A stretch of DNA of 64,000 nt from Saprospiraceae bacterium. GTDB taxonomy: Bacteria; Bacteroidota; Bacteroidia; Chitinophagales; Saprospiraceae. The notes under the pieces were generated by a model. It was not told where the DNA came from, searched no databases, and saw nothing but the letters and a program-made list of their open reading frames with translations. The stretch covers positions 124,001-188,000 of the forward strand of contig JADJNW010000013.1 in assembly GCA_016714085.1 (NCBI GenBank), written 5' to 3'. The position numbers and the translations under genes were made by a program. Shown here one piece after another: positions 47,366 through 55,637 of the stretch; within the stretch, counting starts at the first letter, position 1, and each line of letters begins with the position of its first letter.

Positions 47366-47617
47366 ATGATCCAATTTATTGGACTATTCGCTGCGGTTTT
47401 GACGACTGCGGCTTTTGTACCTCAAGCAATCAAAACGATCCGCACCCGTTCCACCAAGGATTTGGCGGTATCCACCTACGCGATGCTATCGGTGGGGACT
47501 TTGCTTTGGCTGAGTTATGGTTTATTAATCAAGGATTTACCTTTGATCTTGGCGAACGCTATTACAGCGTCTTTGGCTTCTACTATCTTGTATTTCAAGT
47601 TGATAGAAAAATCTTGA
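47366..47617 (+). CDS. SemiSWEET-type PQ-loop transporter
   Basis: Small membrane protein of 83 residues with three helices, one PQ-loop repeat: LFAAVLTTAAFVPQAIKTIR, TKDLAVSTYAMLSVGTLLW and LLIKDLPLILANAITASLA. SemiSWEET proteins dimerise to move sugars or amino acids. The ATG at 47366 gives the standard length; a longer in-frame start lies within the preceding gene end. Confidence 0.9.
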   Translation: MIQFIGLFAAVLTTAAFVPQAIKTIRTRSTKDLAVSTYAMLSVGTLLWLSYGLLIKDLPLILANAITASLASTILYFKLIEKS

Positions 47618-47654
47618 ATCCCTTTTCTAACTATCAAATAGTTTTAAAATTCTG

Positions 47655-47662
47655 TATCTTTG
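47655..47662 (+). promoter_or_regulatory. possible -7 element before rimO
   Basis: TATCTTTG matches TAnnTTTG and lies 48 bases before the rimO start. No clear -33 box was seen. Confidence 0.35.
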
Positions 47663-47709
47663 CAAACTTTTTGAATAAATCAAGTGTAAAAAGCTCAAAC
47701 GCATTATAG

Positions 47710-49023
47710 TTGAAAACAAAGACCTTAAAGAAAGATAAAGTCAACGTCATCACGCTGGGATGCTCGAAAAACCTGGTAGATTCGGAAAATATTATTACGC
47801 AACTACGCGGTAACCAGTATGATGTGGTGCATGATAGTAATGATGAAGATGCCAATGTAATAATCGTCAATACCTGCGGATTTATTGATCTGGCGAAGCA
47901 GGAATCGATTGATACGATCCTGGAATATGCCGAAGTAAAAAAGCAGGGCGATATTGAAAAATTGTATGTAACGGGTTGCTTGAGTCAGCGCTACCGCGAT
48001 GATTTGGCTTTGGAAATCCCCGAGGTGGATGCTTGGTTCGGCACGCTGGAACTGCCGCAATTACTGGCAAAATTCAATGCAGACTATAAACATGAACTCA
48101 TCGGCGAACGCCTCATCACGACTGCCCCGCATTATGCTTATTTGAAAATTTCGGAAGGGTGCAATCGCACTTGCTCATTTTGCGCGATTCCATTGATGCG
48201 TGGAACACACGTCTCGAAACCGATTGAACAATTGGTAAAAGAAGCCGAAAGCCTTGCGCGGCGGGGCGTGAAGGAATTGATGCTGATCGCACAGGAATTG
48301 ACATATTACGGATTGGATATATATAAAAAACGAGAATTACCAAGATTATTAGAAGCTTTAGCACAGGTAAATGGCATCGAATGGATTCGTTTGCATTATG
48401 CTTATCCAAGTAAATTTCCGACCGAAATTTTTGACGTAATTGCATCACAACCAAAGGTTTGTAATTATTTGGACATGCCTTTGCAGCACGCCAATAACGC
48501 GGTTTTGGATCGAATGCGCCGCCAGATTACAAAAGAAGAAACCATTGAATTGATTGAATTAGCGCGACAAAAAGTGCCGGATTTGACCTTGCGAACGACT
48601 ATGCTGGTTGGCTTTCCGGGTGAAACCGAAGCAGAATTCCAGGATTTATGCGATTTTGTGAAGGAAATGCGTTTCGACCGCCTCGGTGTTTTTCAATATT
48701 CGCATGAAGAAGATACCCGCGCTTACGAATTGGAGGACGATGTACCCGCCGAAGTAAAAGCCGAACGCGCCACTCGTTTGATGGAAATCCAGCAGGAAAT
48801 TTCTTATGAAAAAAATCAGGAAAAAGTCGGCAAAACATTAAAAGTATTATTCGACCGCAAGGAAGGAGAATACTTCATCGGCCGCACCGAAGGCGACTCG
48901 CCAGAGGTTGATAATGAGGTGCTTATATCTGCTGAAAATCAATATGTGCGCATTGGTGACTTTGCGAATGTGCATATCATAGAAGCGACGGAATATGATT
49001 TGTTTGGGGAGCTTATTATTTAG
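47710..49023 (+). CDS. rimO: ribosomal protein S12 methylthiotransferase
   Basis: Radical SAM enzyme that adds a methylthio group to Asp89 of ribosomal protein S12. The 437-residue protein has the N-terminal UPF0004 domain (VITLGCSKNLVDSE), the radical SAM cluster CNRTCSFCAIP with Cys151, 155 and 158, and a C-terminal TRAM domain (about 370-437). LPRLLEALAQVNGIEWIRLH and NYLDMPLQHANNAVLDRMRR are typical. The start is a TTG; an ATG in the correct place is lacking. Its stop overlaps the convergent beta-barrel gene by four bases. Confidence 0.95.
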   Translation: MKTKTLKKDKVNVITLGCSKNLVDSENIITQLRGNQYDVVHDSNDEDANVIIVNTCGFIDLAKQESIDTILEYAEVKKQGDIEKLYVTGCLSQRYRDDLALEIPEVDAWFGTLELPQLLAKFNADYKHELIGERLITTAPHYAYLKISEGCNRTCSFCAIPLMRGTHVSKPIEQLVKEAESLARRGVKELMLIAQELTYYGLDIYKKRELPRLLEALAQVNGIEWIRLHYAYPSKFPTEIFDVIASQPKVCNYLDMPLQHANNAVLDRMRRQITKEETIELIELARQKVPDLTLRTTMLVGFPGETEAEFQDLCDFVKEMRFDRLGVFQYSHEEDTRAYELEDDVPAEVKAERATRLMEIQQEISYEKNQEKVGKTLKVLFDRKEGEYFIGRTEGDSPEVDNEVLISAENQYVRIGDFANVHIIEATEYDLFGELII

Positions 49024-49712
49024 TTTATCAAGATTTTATAATTAATCGCTAAGCCCAATGAATACGGCTTAAATTTTGCAGGTGGATTATTTACGCCACT
49101 ATTAGAACTTTCACCATATTTACTCATTGCGAATCGAAACATTGGCTTTATTTCAAGAGCTGATTTTTTATTTACATCATAAGCCGCACCAAAAGCCGCA
49201 AATGCGCTCCATCCTTGTGGCTTTAATATCAAATTAGCATAAGAATCTGTAAATCTGCCGTTAATATTTTTATCATAAACGATTCCCAATTCGCTTGAAA
49301 TCCTAGTTTTATTTATATTATTAAAGGAATATTTAGCTCCTAAAGGAATACTGATGTAATGAATGCCAAAAGTATGAGTCGTTTCATGTGTACCGCTGCC
49401 GGGAGAGGAAGTAATTTTTTCATGGAATCTCCGATTATTCCAAATTAGGCCGGAAATGAGAGACCATTTTTCGCTGAGCTTCCTATCAAATGAAATCCCA
49501 ATTTGCTGTCCAAATGCGCCACTTTGGGTCAGCCCATAAGGGCCTTCAAATCCAGGTACGAGAAAATCAATGGCATTAGCTTGATGCGACCAGTCGGCAG
49601 CGTATAATAATCCTATGCTAAACTTCGCCTGGTAGAGTGAATCGCGGTCAGTATTTTGGGCAATAACAAGAATTGGTAGAAGCGCAATTAATAGAATAAA
49701 TGGTTTTTTCAT
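49020..49712 (-). CDS. outer-membrane beta-barrel protein (OMP_b-brl type)
   Basis: Exported protein of 230 residues with signal MKKPFILLIALLPILVIAQ and alternating hydrophobic strands throughout (GQQIGISFDRKLSEKW, HYISIPLGAKYSFNN, YSLGLAINYKILIN). This is a common Bacteroidota beta-barrel type, possibly a porin or immune-like barrel; function unknown. It converges with rimO. Confidence 0.75.
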   Translation of the reverse strand: MKKPFILLIALLPILVIAQNTDRDSLYQAKFSIGLLYAADWSHQANAIDFLVPGFEGPYGLTQSGAFGQQIGISFDRKLSEKWSLISGLIWNNRRFHEKITSSPGSGTHETTHTFGIHYISIPLGAKYSFNNINKTRISSELGIVYDKNINGRFTDSYANLILKPQGWSAFAAFGAAYDVNKKSALEIKPMFRFAMSKYGESSNSGVNNPPAKFKPYSLGLAINYKILIN

Positions 49713-49816
49713 GATGCGTGTTTTGTAAGCAAGACCGTGAACAAGCTATTAAACGTTGTTCGATGCTTGATTCTTACATTCCAGCATGAAATTTTAAAAT
49801 ATCATTTTTTATAATA

Positions 49817-50941
49817 TTATACTTTTATAAAAATTTTACGCCAATATAAAATCCAGGTTAATCCTAATATAAATAAAACAAAAGCAATGGCAAAAGCCAG
49901 CGATGCATTATAAGGCGATGTAAATACAGGCTCGAAAAGATGTGTATAAATCCAACCCAGGAGGTTTTGTTTTTCACCGTTTTCGATTGGAATTTTGATT
50001 AAAGCAGATAATTTTACAATAAAGCCAGACATTACATAAGCAAATAGCGCATTTGTACCAAACACAACGAACGGCTTGATCCAGGCTTTATATCTTAATA
50101 CATCAACCAGCCAATAAACCAGACCCAAAAATAGCAGCGCGAGCCCACCGACATAAAGCACATAAGAACTCGTCCACAGTTTTTTATTAATCGGAAATAA
50201 AGGATTCCAGATTAATCCAAGTGCAACCAAAATAGCGCCGATTGCAAAAATGCCGGTAAGTTTTTCGTAATGATTGCGATCCGTTTTGAGCCAAAGCCCA
50301 GTAAAGACGCCAATCATACCCGTAACAATTGCAGGAAGCGTACTCAATAAGCCTTCAGGATCCCAAGTGACCGATTGCTTCCATAGATGATTGGTACCCA
50401 AGATGGTACGGTCGAGCCAGGCACCGAGATTGGTTTCGGGTTGTAGATTTGGTGGATTGCCATCAGGCACAGGCACAAGGGTCATTAAAATCCAATATAA
50501 TAAAAGTAAACCTACGCTTAATAAAACTTGCGTGCGCCAATTCTTGATATAAACAAAAATAAGCGAGCATAAAAAATACACCAGCGCGATGCGCGTGAGT
50601 ACGCCTGGAATGCGGATAGTGGCGAAATTGAATTTTGGGAAGCCAGCTAAAAACATCGCTACCAGGAAAATGAGAATAGATCGGCGTAGAATTTTAAGCA
50701 TAATTTGCTTACGATCAGCGCCTTCTGCGATTCGACGCCCCAGCGCTAATGGTATCGCTACGCCCATAATAAAAAGAAAAAATGGGAATACCCAATCGGT
50801 AGGGGTGCTGCCATGCCATTCGGCGTGTTCCAATGGCGGATAGATATAACTCCAGGAGCCAGGCGTATTTACTAAAATCATGCCTGCGATTGTGATGCCG
50901 CGAAAAACGTCTAAAGCCAATAGGCGTTTGGTTAGTTCCAT
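49817..50941 (-). CDS. NagX/HGSNAT-like membrane acyltransferase, first copy
   Basis: Integral membrane protein of 374 residues with about ten helices. RLLALDVFRGITIAGMILVN, the WHGSTPTDWVFPFFLFIMG stretch with the conserved His and Asp, and WTSSYVLYVGGLALLFLG are signatures of the heparan-alpha-glucosaminide N-acetyltransferase/DUF5009 family, thought to acetylate amino sugars across the membrane. A close paralogue lies directly upstream on the same strand, so this is a tandem duplicate. Start at ATG 50941. Confidence 0.9.
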   Translation of the reverse strand: MELTKRLLALDVFRGITIAGMILVNTPGSWSYIYPPLEHAEWHGSTPTDWVFPFFLFIMGVAIPLALGRRIAEGADRKQIMLKILRRSILIFLVAMFLAGFPKFNFATIRIPGVLTRIALVYFLCSLIFVYIKNWRTQVLLSVGLLLLYWILMTLVPVPDGNPPNLQPETNLGAWLDRTILGTNHLWKQSVTWDPEGLLSTLPAIVTGMIGVFTGLWLKTDRNHYEKLTGIFAIGAILVALGLIWNPLFPINKKLWTSSYVLYVGGLALLFLGLVYWLVDVLRYKAWIKPFVVFGTNALFAYVMSGFIVKLSALIKIPIENGEKQNLLGWIYTHLFEPVFTSPYNASLAFAIAFVLFILGLTWILYWRKIFIKV

Positions 50942-50945
50942 GTTT

Positions 50946-50981
50946 GTTTCAGGTTTCAAGTTTCAAGGTTTCAAGTTTCAG
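50946..50981. repeat. short tandem repeat between the NagX copies
   Basis: About five units related to GTTTCAAG (TTTCAGG, TTTCAAG, TTTCAAGG, TTTCAAG, TTTCAGG). It fills the gap between the two genes and overlaps the stop codon of the upstream copy. Confidence 0.7.
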
Positions 50982-52116
50982 GCTCTGATAAATATTTTTC
51001 GCCAATATAAAATCCAGGTCAATCCCAGAATAAATATTACAAAAACAATAGCAAATGCTAATGATGCATTGTAAGGCGACGCGAACAAGGGTTCAAATAT
51101 ACTGGCATATACCCAATTAAAAAGTGATTGTTTTTCATTTACTGGAATGCTAAACATAGTAATAGCAACTAATTCAGATATAAAATACGCAAATATCGCA
51201 TTTGTGCCAAACACCACGAAAGGCTTCGTCCAACGCTTGTGGCCAAGCACATCTACGATCCAATACACTATACCAAGAAAAACCAAAGCAATGCCCGCCA
51301 TATATAGCACATACGAACTCGTCCAGAGTTTTTTATTGATTGGAAAAATCGGATTCCAGATTAAACCCAAGGCAATTAAAATAGTGCCGATAGCAAACAT
51401 TCCTGTTAATTTCTCATAATCAGTGCGTTGCGTTTTCAGCCAAATGCCTGTGAGCACACCACTTAAACCGGTAGCAATGGAAGGCAGCGTACTCAGAATT
51501 CCTTCAGGATCAAAAGCAACCGATGTACCATTCACCACTTCCCCGTGATACATATGATTTTCGCTCAGAATAACTTTATCCAGCCAAGTGCCCAAATTTT
51601 TAAGCATATCCAGATTAGCCGACACCGTTCCATCCGACCAGGGTACAGGTACAAAAGTCATTAAAAACCAATATAATATTAATAAACCTATGGCAATCCA
51701 GAATTGGCTGCGCCAGCCTTTTGTGTAAACAAAAATAAGCGAACAGAAGAAATAGACCAAAGCGATTCGTTGCAACACACCAGGAATACGCTGATGCGCC
51801 AAATCAAAATAAGGGAAGCCATATAAAAAAAGCCCTAAACCAAAGATGATAAGCGTTCGTTTCAAGATTTTGAACATCAATTGACGCCGATTGACTCCTT
51901 CTTGGATGCGTTTGCCCAAGGCCAAAGGCACGGAAACGCCCATGATAAATAGAAAAAAGGGAATACCCAATCGGTGGGCGTATTGCCATGCCATTGGGCG
52001 TGTTGAAGTGGCGGATAGACATAACTCCAGGTGCCGGGCGTATTCACAAGGATCATACCTGCGATCGTAATGCCGCGAAAGACATCAAGCGATAGGAGGC
52101 GTTTACTTTGTTCCAT
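50978..52116 (-). CDS. NagX/HGSNAT-like membrane acyltransferase, second copy, frame broken
   Basis: Paralogue of the next gene, about 380 residues after correction. It begins RLLSLDVFRGITIAGMILVN and HGNTPTDWVFPFF; the frame then shifts at a T6 run near 51960, and one extra T continues as LFIMGVSVPLALGKRI through the same helices, ending GLTWILYWRKIFIRA. The two copies share most of their sequence, including the same C-terminal end pattern. Duplicate genes of this family may have different acceptor sugars. Confidence 0.88.
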
Positions 52117-52128
52117 ACAATGGGTTTT

Positions 52129-52212
52129 AGGTCTTAAGTTACAAGTTGTAGGTTACAGGTTACAGGTTGATTTAATTATAAAACATGAAACTTCCAACTT
52201 CCAACATGAAAC
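52129..52212. repeat. short repeat tracts before the second NagX copy
   Basis: On the 5' side of the gene: units related to GTTACAG (GTTACAAG, GTAG, GTTACAG, GTTACAG), then CATGAAACTTCCAACTTC and CATGAAACTC, a 9-bp direct repeat. No gene seen between here and 52384. Confidence 0.55.
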
Positions 52213-52383
52213 TCTTTTCTACCGAATAAAGGTAAACATTTTGAAAAATTTTCCAATATAGTTTGTAAAAGTCGCCATTCGACGAGGGAACGATACATTT
52301 TATCGGAAAAGTGGGAAAACTTTGCACTTGAATGCAATACAAACAGGCAGGTAAAGCGTTACATAATCGCATAGCTAAAAAAG

Positions 52384-52462
52384 AAACATGCTAACGACAT
52401 GTTTATGGGATTGTTGAAATCGCCGCGGCGGTCTGAATGGATCGCTTCGGCGATTTGTTTTT
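52384..52462 (+). ncRNA. candidate small RNA or orphan terminator, two stacked hairpins
   Basis: Two hairpins stand back to back: AAACATG/CATGTTT (52384-52390, 52398-52404) and AAATCGCCG..GCG with CGC..CGGCGATTT (52417-52430, 52443-52456), the latter followed by GTTTTT. No plus-strand gene ends before it, so the second hairpin would terminate an unseen short transcript. The 120 bases upstream hold no recognised RNA family. Weak evidence; it could also be a repeat element. Confidence 0.3.
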
Positions 52463-52561
52463 GGGGATTAAGAAGATGAAATTGTAGTTGGTGGAGGAGT
52501 GAAACAGGAACTGGATTTTGTTATAAAATGTTATTATATTTGTTCAATACAAAAAGCTATA

Positions 52562-52840
52562 ATGACCGCAAATATCAATAGCCGAAAATACGAACTCATC
52601 TCCAAAATTACGGAACTGGAAAGTGAGCAAGAGCTTGCTGAGTTGGAACAACACATTAATTTACTGCGTGCTAAGCAGCGATTTGGCGACTTTATCAAAC
52701 CTATCCGCGAAACCATTTCGATAGAAGAGCTCAAACGAGAACAAAATTATAAGCCGATTAACAAAGTGGAGTTTGATGCTTTGGTAGCTGAGTTGGGCAT
52801 TCCAGAATCTATTGAAGAACTATTGGCAATGCTGGATTAA
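52562..52840 (+). CDS. small helical protein, antitoxin-like
   Basis: Acidic, helical protein of 92 residues (KYELISKITELESEQELAEL, then a Lys/Glu linker, then FDALVAELGIPESIEELLAM). The layout resembles small addiction-module antitoxins of Bacteroidota, whose C-terminus binds a toxin, but no toxin gene follows: the next 100 bases show no start. So function remains unknown. ATG 52562 is chosen over an in-frame TTG-type extension. Confidence 0.5.
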   Translation: MTANINSRKYELISKITELESEQELAELEQHINLLRAKQRFGDFIKPIRETISIEELKREQNYKPINKVEFDALVAELGIPESIEELLAMLD

Positions 52841-52940
52841 TCTGAGTCACCTGCGTAAGGCTCGGAAGAGACGGAATCAAAAAATCCATAATTATTTTGC
52901 TGCAAAACTCTAAAGAATAGCGTTTTACAAGAAATATCTC

Positions 52941-53279
52941 ATGTTTATGATAAATAGGACAAATCGAAAAAGAAGAAAAGAATAAAAAGAACAACTTTCC
53001 TTCATAATACTGCTCAGGTTTTGTCAGCAACATTTCAAAAAGCTGGAAGGAAAAATCTCCAATCTTTAAATTTATTTTATTTTTTTGGACTAAGCCTCAT
53101 TTTGTTCTATGCCATATATCTTTCTCCTTTTTAATCACCATATCATTGACTCTATAACAGACCTTCAAGCTTGGCTCAGCAGTCATTTACTCAATCTTTT
53201 TGGAGAACAAACCTACTATTTTGATATGGATAACTTGGGCAAAATGGGCCATGAGAATATCAAAACTCAAGAATTATGA
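52941..53279 (+). pseudogene. remnant of an XrtH-like exosortase, catalytic core missing
   Basis: Read through two frame breaks, the region gives MFMINRTNRK, then a basic linker, then LNLFYFFGLSLILFYAIYLSPF and FNHHIIDSITDLQAWLSSHL LNLFGEQTYYFD. This resembles the N-terminal helix and first loop of exosortases, particularly XrtH, which cleaves IPTLxxWG-type sorting signals. The catalytic Cys-Asn-Gly/Ala and Arg, His helices are not found: the frame ends at 53279 after GHENIKTQEL. The stop overlaps the ATG of the next gene (ATGA), as in an intact operon, so about 100 codons seem to be deleted internally, or lost in assembly. Family assignment is by pattern only. Confidence 0.4.
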
Positions 53280-53932
53280 TTAAATTCTTTCTTAAGTATT
53301 TTTTCAAATTTTGTTTGATTTACGGCGTGCTTTTTGTTTTTTTTTTAATACCTATGGTGAATAAAGGAGTTTCTATTTTTATCAAAAAACTGTTACTGTT
53401 TTTACAAGTAACCTTCTCCCAAAAGCCTATATTTCAATAGATGAAGCCCCAAATTTGAAACCTAATTCTGATATTATAAGGGTTGTTTATGGAAAAAAAG
53501 GAAATGGTAAATCAACAACTTGAGCAGGCGAAAAAATCTCGACTTTCCACAATCAATATATCTTTAAATGCTCAATATTTGGAACTTCGCCTAATGTTTA
53601 TTTTTCCATTATTATTCTTATTGACTTTAGTATTGATTACTCCCGTTCCAATAGATAGAAAAATAGTAATAATGTTTTGGAGTTTTTTATTGTTTTTTAG
53701 CTTTATTCTATTAAAGACCTTAATAATTATTTTATACACAATATCCACTGCTAATATTGGCATTTATCAGCTTAAAGGTTTTTCACTTGAAATGGTGGCT
53801 ATACCTCACCAGGTTTTAAGTATCGTCCCTACTTCCTACATAATTGTTTCTATAATTTGGGTGTTTGCTACCTTCCGAAAAAATAATTGGCAACAAATAC
53901 TAGAATCCTTTGGTACTAAATCTGTCAAATAG
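53276..53932 (+). CDS. membrane protein coupled to the exosortase remnant, frame broken
   Basis: Membrane protein of about 218 residues after two homopolymer corrections (one missing A near 53385, one extra A near 53496). It starts at the ATGA overlap: MIKFFLKYFFKFCLIYGVLF, has a periplasmic segment TVTVFTSNLLPKAYISIDEA, then three further helices (MFIFPLLFLLTLVLITPVPI, VIMFWSFLLFFSFILLKTL, IVPTSYIIVSIIWVFATF). No known family. Position and coupling suggest an exosortase partner; the following gene on the other strand encodes a likely substrate. Confidence 0.5.
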
Positions 53933-53941
53933 TAATGCTTT

Positions 53942-55498
53942 TCAAAATTGCTTGTTCATTATCTTAATTATATGTATTAAATAAGTTATTATCGGTACCA
54001 TTAAGCATAACCCTACTATATCCTGTGGGAGAATATTTCCCCAAAAGATTTTGATGATTATAAAGCCAATTAAGGCAGTAAATAGCGCATAAGGAAAAGA
54101 TTTACCTAAAAATTCCCAATTAAGAGGTAAATAAAAACGGACTTGAGTTAGAGTACCATCTGTACGACCAACTTCCACCAATTGACGGTTATACATTGTA
54201 ATTAAGCCAAGATTGAGAATAAGCAGTATAAACAAGAAGATACCCCATTCTGTCATAGTAGGGATGGATTTTGGAGGAGAGCCACCACAATTAAAATCAC
54301 CTTGAATAATTGTTGGTAATCCTAAGGAAGAGCCGTTAGGTGCAGCAGCTACTACAGTAATATCTTTATAAATTGCAGCAGCTAAATCCGGATTCTCAAT
54401 ACTTCCAATATTTTGACTAGGATTACCGTTGTTTTATGAGCACAACAGATTATTCCATTGGGGCTAATTGTAAAGCACCAACAGAATAATTGATACTAGA
54501 TGGATTGATGATTAAATTTTTTACTCCCATTGGAAGAGTGTTAAGTGCTGCGCCGTTCATTGGCGGATTTATTAAATCTATTTGTTGTATTTGCTGTTCA
54601 CCAGCAAAGTTATAGCTAATATAAAGAAAATTATTGTTTGGTGAAAACTCAATTCCATAGGGTGTACCTAAAGGTGTAGGTGCATTAAACCGCAAAGGAT
54701 TTGATATCAATCCCGTTGATGAATCAAAATCAAATAATTCTACAAAGCTATAATTTCTATTACCACCCGAGGAAACTGCAACTGCTAATCGTTTCCCATC
54801 GGGTGATAGTTTCATTTGACCCTGTGCCATTGTATATTTATTGGCGTTACCTGAGCCAACTTGCTCATAAACAGAACCTACTTTGGATATAACTGGTGTA
54901 TTTAGAATAGGAAGTACATTACTAGTGATATGATAGGCAAAAAAACGATGTCCGATAGTGGAAAGAGTAGTATCTTTAAAATCATGAGCAATAACCCAAT
55001 AACTTCCATTTGCATCTTGAATTGCTGTAAGTTTTTCCGCAACGGGCATTTGAAGTAGCTGATTCATATATGAAGCATCAACTACACCAAGTGGATTGGA
55101 TGAGAAATCTACAACTGAATACCTTAATCCTCTTTTTAAACTATCTTCTGCAGCACTCACAGTAAAAATTAAAAATCGCTGACAACCTCATTAGGTATTG
55201 GAATAATAATAGCCGATTGTGTTGCAGAAGAGTTGCCCATAAGTGTGGCAGTAGTATTATTGGAAGTAGGCATAGGTGTATGATCCTTTCGCCATATAGT
55301 TGTTCCATCTGTATAAAATAGTAAAGCCTTTGTTTGATTGAATGCCATCGCGCAACCTTCACCGGTATTAATAGCAGAACCTGCTGCAATTGTCGGAGGC
55401 ATATTATTGAAATTTAGTCCAGCGGAATTACCAAAATACCAAATTTGAGCAAAGATTGCCTGCGGAATTAATAAAAGAAGTAGCGCTATTTTTTTCAT
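53942..55498 (-). CDS. surface beta-propeller protein with IPTM-EWG sorting signal and extra tail, frame broken
   Basis: One gene in four frame segments, about 520 residues. Signal peptide MKKIALLLLLIPQAIFAQ, then IWYFGNSAGLNFNNMPPT and EGCAMAFNQTKALLFYTDGT, a WD40-like propeller typical of Bacteroidota cell-surface proteins. T added near 55155 joins NEVVSDF to LIFTVSAAEDSLKRG; A added near 54460 and 54438 gives LAPNGIICCAHKNNGNPS. The C-terminus has SIPTMTEWGIFLFILLIL, matching the IPTL-CTERM motif plus helix, then NRQ. After it come 80 more residues with two more helices (ALFTALIGFIIIKIFW, GLCLMVPIITYLIHII), unlike classical sorting signals. The substrate of the neighbouring exosortase remnant by inference. 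Confidence 0.7.
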
Positions 55499-55637
55499 TT
55501 TGAGCCTATTTATTGAGATGTAAGTTATTACTTTTATAAAGAAAACCAATAGAAAATCTTGCAATTTGATGTACTTTAGAATTAGCTTTATTATTTATTA
55601 TTGTGCAACTCATTAATAACAGCATTCCCCAAGCTAC

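Noticed and set aside
52562..53000. A toxin-antitoxin pair
   Set aside because: The small protein is antitoxin-like in shape only; no toxin frame was found before or after it.
53942..54256. A separate 104-residue membrane protein starting MTEWG
   Set aside because: The frame extends upstream without a stop into SIPTM and the propeller end, so MTEWG is inside the sorting signal and not a start.
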